A DNA stretch of 33,791 nt from positions 1 through 33,791 of the forward strand of contig NZ_LWQS01000074.1 of the NCBI RefSeq assembly GCF_001650695.1. The letters run 5' to 3'. How positions within the stretch are numbered: the stretch's first letter is position 1; each line of letters starts with the position of its first letter. This DNA is from Chloroflexus islandicus (GTDB lineage: Bacteria > Chloroflexota > Chloroflexia > Chloroflexales > Chloroflexaceae). Both the position numbers and the translations under genes were made by a program. Shown here piece after piece: positions 1-6,912 of the stretch. The notes beneath the pieces are model-generated. The model ran no database searches and was not told the origin of the DNA. It saw only the letters and a program-made list of their open reading frames with translations.

Positions 1-26
1 CTACCCCCCACCCCGTCGCTATGCCC

Positions 27-3000
27 CTACATGCCCCGCCGCAGCGCTTCTTCGACCCACGCAAACGCCTGCACAAAACCGGCCCCGATCTCCGGGTACG
101 CCCGGATCAACCCTGCCTCCACCGCAAACAAGCCTAGCAATTCATCGCGGGTCTGCGCCTGCTGCCATGCCTCGGCAAGGAGCGGCACGGCCTCGGCAAT
201 GCGGTTGGCATTGATGAGGGCTTGGGCAAGGGTGGTCAGCGCCCTTGCGTGGGCAGCGGTGTCCGCAATCGCGCCGGCGGCGTGGCGGGCGGCGGTAAAG
301 GTGGCGTCCGCTTCCGCAGTTTGTCCGGCCTGCGCGAGGGCTTGGGCAAGGGTGGTCAGCGCCCTTGCGCGGGCAGCGGTGTCCGCAATCGCGTCGGCGG
401 CGTGGCGGGCCTCATCAAACTGTCCGGCCTGCGCGAGGGCTTGGGCAAGGGTGGTCAGCGCCCTTGCGCGGGCAGCGTTGTTCGCAATCGCGTCGGCGGC
501 GTGGCGGGCTTCGGCAAACACAGCGTCCGCTTCCGCGGTGTGTCTGGTCCACGTGAGGTCTTTGGCCAGTGCGCGTAGTGCGGCGGCGCGTTCCTTGTCG
601 TCGGCAATGGCGGTGGCGGTGTGGCGGGCTTCAGTGAACTGTCTAGTCCACGCGAGGGCGTTGGCCAGTGCGCGTAGTGCGGCGGCGCGTTCCTTGTCGT
701 CGGCAATCGCGCCGGCGGCGCGGCGGGCTTCGGCAAACACAGCGTCCGCTTCCGCGGTGTGTCCAGTCCGCGCGAGGGCTTGGGCAAGTTCGGTCAGCGC
801 CCTTGCACGGGCAGCGTTGTCGGTAATGGCGGTGGCGGCGTGGCGGGCTTCGGCAAACACAGCGTCCGCTTCCGCGGTGTGTCTGGGCCACGCGAGGGCT
901 TGGGCAAGTTCGGTCAGCGCCCTTGCACGGGCAGCGTTGTCGGTAATGGCGGTGGCGGCGTGGCGGGCTTCGGCAAACACAGCGTCCGCTTCCGCGGTTT
1001 GTCTAGTCCACGCGAGGGCGTTGGCCAGTGCGCGTAGTGCGGCGGCGCGTTCCTTGTCGTCGGCAATGGCGGTGGCGGCGTGGCGGGCTTCGGCAAACAC
1101 AGCGTCCGCTTCCGCGGTTTGTCTGGGCCACGCGAGGTCTTTGGCCAGTGCGCGTAGTGCGGCGGCGCGTTCCTTGTCGTCGGCAATCGCGCCGGCGGCA
1201 CGGCGGGCTTCGGTGAACTGTCCAGTCCACGTGAGGGTTTGGGCCAGTGCGCGTAGTGCGGCAGCGCGTTCCTTGTCGTCGGCAATCGCGCCGGCGGCGT
1301 GGCGGGCGGCGGTAAAGGTGGCGTCCGCTTCCGCGGTTTGTCCGGCCTGCGCGAGGGCTTTGGCAAGGGTGGTCAGCGCCTCAGCGCGTAGAGCAGGGTG
1401 AGCAATCGCGCCGGCGGCGTGGCGGGCCTCGGTGAACTGCCCGGCCTGCGCGAGGGCTTTGGCAAGGGTGGTCAGCGCCCAAGCGCGGCGCCAGTCGTCG
1501 ACAATCGCGTCGGCGGCGCGGCGGGCGGCGGTAAAGGTGGCGCCGGCTTCCTGCGCGTGGCCGGCCTGCGCGAGGGCTTGGGCAAGGGTGGTCAGCGCCT
1601 CGGCGCGGGCAGCGTTGTCCGCAATCGCGCCGGCGGCGTGGCGGGCTTCGGTGACGTGGCCGGTCTGCGCGAGGGCTTGGGCAAGGGTGGTTAGCGCCCA
1701 AGCGCGGGCAGCGTTGTCCGCAATCGCGTCGGCGGCGTGGCGGGCGGCGGCAAAGGTGGCATCGGCTTCCTGCGCGTGGCCGGCCTGCGCGAGGGCGGTG
1801 GCAAGGGTGGTCTGCGCCGTGGCGCGGGCAGCGTCGTCCGCAATCGTGTCGGCGGCGTGGCGGGCGGCGGTAAAGGTGTCGCCGGATTCCTGCGCGTGGC
1901 CGGCCTGCGCGAGGGCGGTGGCAAGGGCGGTCAGCGCCGTGGCGCGGGCAGCGTCATCAGCAATCGCGCCGGCGGCGTGGCGGGCGGCGGTAAAGGTGGC
2001 GTCCGCCTCTGTGGTGTGCCCGGCCTGCGCGAGGGTGGTGACAAGGACGGTTAGCGCCGTGGCGCGGGCAGCGTCATCAGCAATCGTGTCGGCGGTGTGG
2101 CGGGCCTCGGTGAACTTCCCAGCCTGCGCGAGGGCTTTGGCAAGGGTGGTCAGCGCCTCAGCGCGTAGAGCAGGGTGAGCAATCGCGTCGGCGGCGTGGC
2201 GGGCGGCGGTAAAGGTGGCGTCCGCCTCTGTGGTGTGCCCGGCCTGCGCGAGGGCTTTGGCGAGGGTGGTCAGCGCCTTGGCGCGGTGCCAGTCATCAGC
2301 AATCGCGCCGGCGGCGTGACGGGCGGCGGTAAAGGTGGCGTCCGCCTCTGTGGTGTGCCCGGCCTGCGCGAGGGCTTTGGCGAGGGTGGTCAGCGCTTCG
2401 GCGCGGTCACGGTCGTCAGCAATTGCATCCGCTAACTGCCGGGCCTCAGCAAACTGCCTCGTTTTGGTGAAGGCCGTCGCCAATTTTCCTAACCGTTCAG
2501 TCCGCTTTTTAACATCAGATATCGCATCAACCACCTTGCGCGCCCCTCGCCACACCGCCACCGCCTCTTCCTGCTCGCCCCGCTCGAGCAGCGCATGGCC
2601 AATCGCCAGCAACACGCCGGCGCGGCGATCCGGATCGCTCAGCAGTTCGGCCCGGTCGCGGGCTTCGGCGCTGCGGCCAAGCGCCACCAGCGCGGTAAAC
2701 AGTTCGACCGGCCAGTTGTCGATCTGGCTGGTGAGCGAGCAGCGGAGCAGGCTGTATTGCCAGAGGCGCGGCAAACTGCGCGCCAGCGCTGCAATATCGT
2801 CACCAGCGGCATCAACCACGGCGCGCCGGGCAAGGTCAAGGTCAAGGGCATAGCGACGCAGGCTAGGATCGGCCCGCCGCTTGGCCGCGCCATACTCATC
2901 GGCATCGAGCAACTGCCACAGCCGGTCGTAGGCTTGGGCATAGACAAGGTGGTAGACGAGGTGGGTTTGGGCGTAGGCGCGCCGTTCCGCTTCGGTTTGG

Positions 3001-4964
3001 TCGTTGGCCGGTTGCCAGAGACGGTCGCGATCGCGTTCGCACCAATGCGCCAAGCGGTGGTGGAAGACGGCTAGCTCGTTATCGGGGAACAATTCGCTGC
3101 GCAGGTATTCAATCAGTTTCAAGTGAAGCAGGAAATAGCGCGCTTGTCCCTCCCGGTCGCGCTCGCCGAGCAGGCCGCGTAGCAGCGTTATCGCGTCTGT
3201 CACCCGGTAGCGTTTCAGTCCTAAAATGCTGGCGAGGGCCGGCAAGCTGAGCGGTTCCTGCGCTGCTACCAGCACACCGAGGATCGGTTCGATCACGCTC
3301 TCCCAGAGCGGTTCTTGCTTCAACCGCTTAATAGTTAGTGTGAAAATATCGCTTCGGTTGGCGATCACCCGCCGGATCAGCGCCTGCGCATCGGCAAGGT
3401 TCGGTTCGCGCTGCAATTCCTGCGCCAAGAAGGCGAGGTCGAAGGCATTGCCGTGCAGCTTCCTGTGCAGCTCCACGCGGTCGGCCTCGCTCAGTGCGAC
3501 CCCGCGCCGGTCAAGCAGGGTGGCAAAGTCGGCGAGGCTGAGCGGTGGCAGGGGGTATTCGCGGCACGCGGTGAGCAGTTTGAGTGGCACGAGGGTGTCA
3601 TCCGGGCGGGTGCCGATGACGATCACCACCCCTGCCGGCAAGCGTTCAGGCAAAAAGCTGAGGTCGCGCTGGCCGAGGTTGCCCTCAACCGGAATCTGGT
3701 CAAGACCATCGATCATCAAGGTCAGCGGACGCTCGCGGGCCAGCCGGTCGAGCAGCGCCAGCAAGCTGTTGCGCAGAGTGATAGGGCTAGCATTATCGGC
3801 CAGATAGGTCAACGCCTCTTCGATCAGGTCGTGCTGGGCCAGCAGTTCGGCGATCAAGTGGCCGAGCAGGGCGGCTTGCTCTTCAAAGCTCTGGGTGAAG
3901 CGAATAAAGTAAGCCGGGATGGGTGGATTGGTGGTGTTGGCCAAGCGCGCCAAGATGCTGCTCTTGCCTTGGTCAGCCACCCCAGTGACGAGCAGGTAGC
4001 CGCCGGTGGGACGGAGCTTCTCAATATGCTGCTGGATTGCCGCCAGTTCCTGTTCCCGCCCGACAAAGTCGGCCTGTAATTTAGCGACACGGAGGTTAGT
4101 TGAGTGCCAGTGCTTGATCATAGCCTGCGCTTCGGCGCGGCGGCGTTGCTGTTCGGCGGCGACCCGTTCGGCGGCAATGCGCTCGCGGTAATCGGCTAGC
4201 GTCAAGGAATAGTTACCTTCGATCAGGGTGTATGGCTGCTGGCGCTGCTTCTTGAACGTCTCTTTAAGATAGTCGGCGAGCTGGTTGATGGTGACATGAC
4301 CATCAGCCACTGGGGTTTTGTCGCTCAAGACAGTGAGGATGGCCTGCGTCAGCAACCCGCCGGTATCGGTTTCGCCGGCCCGTTCGCCGGGACGGGTGGC
4401 GGGAAAGATCGCGCGCAGCCGGTCGCGCGGCACGGGGGTAGATCGTTGTTCGGCGCGATACTGTTCAATTGCCGCGCGCAGGTCTATCATCAACCGATCA
4501 TTGCCAGCGTCGCGGATGTTGCCAGCATAGCAGTGATCGAGGATTAGGACGGCGCTGCGTGGTTCGGGAGCTTCATAGACCTGCCGGTAAAGCCAGCGCA
4601 GCGAGAGGAAGGCGGTGGCATCTAACGCTGCGTCATCAGTTGTGAAATCGTGGGTGGCAAGAAACGTCTCATTCCCTCCGCCATCGAGCGCTACCGGTAC
4701 GCCATGGCCGCAGAAGGCGACAATGATGTCAAGGGGGTGCTGTTTCGCTTGTTTGCGTAGCGCAGTGATCTCGCGCCGGATGCGTTGCGCGGTCGCTTCA
4801 GGGCCGAGCAGCAACGTCACCGTGAAGCCGCAGGCCGGCGCTTCCAGCGCCGCCGCCAATGCGCTCGCGTCGCGTTCGGCGCTGGCCAAGGGGGCAAGGT
4901 GCGGATCGGCGGCGCGGTCAACGCCAATAATCAGGGCGTGGCGGTGGGGCGGGACGGCAGACAT
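27..4964 (-). CDS. Caspase-like peptidase / STAND NTPase / TPR-repeat protein
   Basis: A 1,645-residue, three-part protein with the layout of bacterial NLR-like conflict effectors. Residues about 8-255 form a caspase-like (peptidase C14) domain: the catalytic His is in FCGHG (H87) and the catalytic Cys in LDHCYAG (C145). A linker leads to VGREQEL and a STAND/NACHT-type NTPase with Walker A GVADQGKS (328-335) and Walker B LMIDGLDQ (D419, D422). A winged-helix/helical section follows, then about 21 TPR-like repeats to residue about 1607. Expected mode of action, from the family: the repeats sense a ligand, the NTPase oligomerises, the protease is switched on. The frame stays open to 5132, but I chose the ATG at 4964 because the caspase fold starts there, GGGGGA lies upstream, and the extra N-terminus would be read out of a perfect palindrome. 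The partner gene at 5126-5575 lies directly upstream on the same strand. The ligand is unknown. Confidence 0.9.
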   Translation of the reverse strand: MSAVPPHRHALIIGVDRAADPHLAPLASAERDASALAAALEAPACGFTVTLLLGPEATAQRIRREITALRKQAKQHPLDIIVAFCGHGVPVALDGGGNETFLATHDFTTDDAALDATAFLSLRWLYRQVYEAPEPRSAVLILDHCYAGNIRDAGNDRLMIDLRAAIEQYRAEQRSTPVPRDRLRAIFPATRPGERAGETDTGGLLTQAILTVLSDKTPVADGHVTINQLADYLKETFKKQRQQPYTLIEGNYSLTLADYRERIAAERVAAEQQRRRAEAQAMIKHWHSTNLRVAKLQADFVGREQELAAIQQHIEKLRPTGGYLLVTGVADQGKSSILARLANTTNPPIPAYFIRFTQSFEEQAALLGHLIAELLAQHDLIEEALTYLADNASPITLRNSLLALLDRLARERPLTLMIDGLDQIPVEGNLGQRDLSFLPERLPAGVVIVIGTRPDDTLVPLKLLTACREYPLPPLSLADFATLLDRRGVALSEADRVELHRKLHGNAFDLAFLAQELQREPNLADAQALIRRVIANRSDIFTLTIKRLKQEPLWESVIEPILGVLVAAQEPLSLPALASILGLKRYRVTDAITLLRGLLGERDREGQARYFLLHLKLIEYLRSELFPDNELAVFHHRLAHWCERDRDRLWQPANDQTEAERRAYAQTHLVYHLVYAQAYDRLWQLLDADEYGAAKRRADPSLRRYALDLDLARRAVVDAAGDDIAALARSLPRLWQYSLLRCSLTSQIDNWPVELFTALVALGRSAEARDRAELLSDPDRRAGVLLAIGHALLERGEQEEAVAVWRGARKVVDAISDVKKRTERLGKLATAFTKTRQFAEARQLADAIADDRDRAEALTTLAKALAQAGHTTEADATFTAARHAAGAIADDWHRAKALTTLAKALAQAGHTTEADATFTAARHAADAIAHPALRAEALTTLAKALAQAGKFTEARHTADTIADDAARATALTVLVTTLAQAGHTTEADATFTAARHAAGAIADDAARATALTALATALAQAGHAQESGDTFTAARHAADTIADDAARATAQTTLATALAQAGHAQEADATFAAARHAADAIADNAARAWALTTLAQALAQTGHVTEARHAAGAIADNAARAEALTTLAQALAQAGHAQEAGATFTAARRAADAIVDDWRRAWALTTLAKALAQAGQFTEARHAAGAIAHPALRAEALTTLAKALAQAGQTAEADATFTAARHAAGAIADDKERAAALRALAQTLTWTGQFTEARRAAGAIADDKERAAALRALAKDLAWPRQTAEADAVFAEARHAATAIADDKERAAALRALANALAWTRQTAEADAVFAEARHAATAITDNAARARALTELAQALAWPRHTAEADAVFAEARHAATAITDNAARARALTELAQALARTGHTAEADAVFAEARRAAGAIADDKERAAALRALANALAWTRQFTEARHTATAIADDKERAAALRALAKDLTWTRHTAEADAVFAEARHAADAIANNAARARALTTLAQALAQAGQFDEARHAADAIADTAARARALTTLAQALAQAGQTAEADATFTAARHAAGAIADTAAHARALTTLAQALINANRIAEAVPLLAEAWQQAQTRDELLGLFAVEAGLIRAYPEIGAGFVQAFAWVEEALRRGM
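144..2515 (-). repeat. About 21 tandem TPR-coding repeats (120 and 99 bp units)
   Basis: The C-terminal half of the caspase-STAND gene consists of head-to-tail units encoding 40 residues (120 bp) or 33 residues (99 bp). The short form lacks seven codons in the second helix (the ADATFTA part). The consensus runs DDxxRAxALTTLAxALAQAG. Some neighbours are nearly identical at DNA level: 781-900 and 901-1020 differ at only four of 120 positions by eye. This points to recent unit duplication or gene conversion. The low-complexity G+C-rich repeat also opens long spurious reading frames on the other strand. Confidence 0.9.
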
Positions 4965-5072
4965 AGACGTTGATCCCCCAACAGTCTCCTGTGCCGGGTC
5001 GCGCGGCGGCGGGTTGGTGATGACATCGTTGGTAAACAGTATACCAAAGATATGGCGGAATAGGCAGTCATT

Positions 5073-5120
5073 GCGCCGGGTGGTAGGGGCAACGCATGCG
5101 TTGCCCCTACCACCCGGCGC
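5073..5120. repeat. Perfect 48-bp palindrome
   Basis: Positions 5073-5096 are the exact reverse complement of 5097-5120 (24-bp arms, no loop; the centre reads GCAACGCATGCGTTGC). It lies between the stop codon of the EACC1-like gene (5126) and the start of the caspase-STAND gene (4964), so it would fold as a very stable hairpin in a shared transcript. No T-rich tract follows on the minus strand, so it is not a classical terminator. The core GGGGCAACGC/GCGTTGCCCC resembles hairpins at 25582-25627 and 28129-28299, which suggests a dispersed palindromic element. Confidence 0.95.
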
Positions 5121-5125
5121 ACCCA

Positions 5126-5575
5126 TTACCATTCATCCGGCACGGCGATCTGCACCTCGATGCTGGTCTGCGCCGGATCAATCCGTTCCGGCAGGCGTTC
5201 GCGCAGCAGTTGGGCCAGCAAGGCCTCGTCGCTATCAGCCGGGATTGCGGTTTGGCTAGCGTTGTAGTTGATGATGATGACCGTTGGCTTGGGGCTGTCT
5301 GGTTTGGCGGTCAATTTCTTCAGTTCGTTCAGCAGTTGCACAACCGCCGCCGAGAATGTGACCAATGGCAGCAGGGTTTGGGCGGTATCGGCAGCCGTGA
5401 CCAGCCACTGGTAGACATCGCCGCTGCGCAAGGTGGTGTAGGCCGGTTCGATGGTTTGTTGTTGCTGGCGCAGACTATCAACGACCTCGCGGGCGACGCG
5501 GTTGACCAGCGCCGGGTTGGCGCCGTCAGTATCGGCTGGGCGGAAGGTGATGAGAATGCCGGTGGGTTGGGTCAT
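5126..5575 (-). CDS. Small EACC1-like partner of the caspase-STAND gene
   Basis: A 149-residue protein starting at an ATG preceded by a good AAAGGAGA site, directly upstream of and co-directional with the caspase-STAND gene. Visible parts are an N-terminal strand and helix (ILITFRP, then VNRVAREVVDSLRQ), a YQWL motif at 55-58, a hydrophobic stretch at 67-83, a strand PTVIIINYN (97-105) and a helix SDEALLAQLLRERL (115-128). This order (strand, WL motif, hydrophobic helix, strand with acidic 'D-ALL' helix) matches what I know of EACC1, the small constant component found beside caspase and trypsin effectors in bacterial conflict systems. The family call rests on architecture and position only. 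It has no recognisable catalytic motif. A possible -10 box (TACAAT on the minus strand) lies at 5613-5618, but no convincing -35 is seen. Confidence 0.75.
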   Translation of the reverse strand: MTQPTGILITFRPADTDGANPALVNRVAREVVDSLRQQQQTIEPAYTTLRSGDVYQWLVTAADTAQTLLPLVTFSAAVVQLLNELKKLTAKPDSPKPTVIIINYNASQTAIPADSDEALLAQLLRERLPERIDPAQTSIEVQIAVPDEW

Positions 5576-5692
5576 CGCTTGTCTCCTTTGGCGGCGGATA
5601 ACGCTGGGTGTTATTGTAGCGCAAGCTGCGGCGGATGGGACGCATGTTCGTGCGTGGCTGGCGGCGCGACACGCGCTGGCAGCAGGTGGCAG

Positions 5693-6098
5693 GCGCTGAA
5701 GCGGGAGATTGCTTCGGGCGACCGGTACCGTGTTGCGGTGGCCGGTGCGCCCGCGCAATGACAGGTGGGCGCGGGAGCGGGATGGACGGATCCGGCACCC
5801 GGCCCTGAAGGGCCGGGCTAGGGTTACGAAGCCCGCTGCGCGGGCTGCTAGCCCTCACCCCCCAACCCCCTCTCCCACCTGACGGCGGGAGAGGGGGAGC
5901 GTCGTGCCCAGCGTTGGGGCATGGTACAGCGATCAACGGTTGTGCCTGACCGCATGTTCTGCCCGCTCCTCAAACAGGGCGGTTGTCATTGTGGGCCTGC
6001 GTTGCTCACTAGCAGGGGGGGTGGGCGCTGAAGCGGGAGATTGCTGCGGGCGACCGGCGCATCGCGTGGCGGTGGCAAGTGCGCCCTCGCAATGACAA
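5693..6098. repeat. Gene-free stretch of dispersed repeats and hairpins
   Basis: I see no gene in 5576-6165. Two direct copies of a roughly 70-bp element lie at about 5693-5762 and 6025-6098; both start GCGCTGAAGCGGGAGATTGC and end near CGCAATGACA. Between them is a cluster of perfect hairpins: CCCGGCCC/GGGCCGGG at 5798-5817 and CCCCCTCTCCC/GGGAGAGGGGG at 5867-5898, with a short AGCCCGC/GCGGGCT hairpin in between. The element's end also appears inverted near 28306-28325. These are typical dispersed intergenic repeats. They may end transcription of the upstream minus-strand gene that stops at 6166. Confidence 0.75.
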
Positions 6099-6165
6099 TA
6101 TAAGGCCTCTACCCAGAACCCTTTGGATCCGTGCCCATCCGTCTCAACTCATGCGTATCCGTGTC

Positions 6166-6900
6166 CTATTCTGCTCCCGCGAATGGAAGCGCCACTTCCA
6201 ACCATTGCGCATCGGCGCACGCTTGCAGTCCCCAGCCGAGCTGGCCGGTGGGGCGCACGATCGCGTATTGGTTGTCGATCCAGATGACGGTGCTGAGCGG
6301 GCCGCGCGGTGAGGGGGCGCGGAGGACGATGACGCCATCGACGGCGAGGGTGCTTTCGGTGATGCCCCAGTGGATGGCATAGTCGTGCCATTGGCTGAGA
6401 TCGACGTTGACGATGGTTTCGGCGATGCCGGCGGCGCGTTGGATGAACGGCCAGAGCCGGCGGTAGAGTGGTGGCAGGTTGAGGAGCGGTACGACGAGCG
6501 GTGCGGCGGGGAGCCACGCGAGCGCGGTTGGGCGACCGGCGTCGATGGTGGCTGCTTTCCAGCCGTGGCCGGGGACGCCGAGCGCTAGCGGCATGTCGTG
6601 CGGTGGTGCGCCGAAGAAGAACCAGACCGCTTGGGGCATACGCGGCGGCCATGCCCACGGGTAGCTCCACAGGCCGAAGCCGGCGGTGCCGGCTAACTGA
6701 TCAGCCGGGTGCGAGGCGCGCGCGCGCAGGCGGAGGGTGTAGGGCGGGCGCAGTGCGCGCGGCGGGCCGGCTCGCCTCCCGAAGTCGTCGAGTTGGGCGT
6801 TGCGGTAGCGGTCGGCGGGGCCGGGTGGGCGGATGAGGCGGAGGCCGGTGGTGGTGCGTACCACCCCGGCTCCGCCGCTGCACCGTGGTCGCAGGTGCAT
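6166..6900 (-). CDS. LamG/GH16-like beta-sandwich protein
   Basis: A 244-residue protein whose start lies 12 bp behind the ileS stop codon, so it is probably cotranscribed with ileS. Towards the C-terminus it has the pattern WHDYAIHWG followed by LAVDG, the signature of the concanavalin-like sandwich of family-16 glycosidases and LamG domains (strand, then 'VDG' turn). An aromatic segment GFGLWSYPWAW lies before it, and it ends QWLEVALPF. I do not see the paired catalytic glutamates (ExDxxE) of active GH16 enzymes, so it may bind sugar without cleaving it. There is no signal peptide; the N-terminus is Arg- and Pro-rich. Its role next to ileS is unknown, and the first 20 or so residues may not be translated. 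Confidence 0.7.
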   Translation of the reverse strand: MHLRPRCSGGAGVVRTTTGLRLIRPPGPADRYRNAQLDDFGRRAGPPRALRPPYTLRLRARASHPADQLAGTAGFGLWSYPWAWPPRMPQAVWFFFGAPPHDMPLALGVPGHGWKAATIDAGRPTALAWLPAAPLVVPLLNLPPLYRRLWPFIQRAAGIAETIVNVDLSQWHDYAIHWGITESTLAVDGVIVLRAPSPRGPLSTVIWIDNQYAIVRPTGQLGWGLQACADAQWLEVALPFAGAE

Positions 6901-6912
6901 CGTGATCCGTCC

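Noticed and set aside
31-2435. Long plus-strand open frames opposite the caspase-STAND repeats
   Set aside because: They are mirror images of the TPR-coding repeats (Ala/Arg/Ser-rich, low complexity, several overlapping frames). The minus-strand frame has domains and a single continuous reading.
4965-5132. Longer N-terminus of the caspase-STAND protein from ATG 5132
   Set aside because: The extra 56 residues are encoded partly by the palindrome and have no conserved features.
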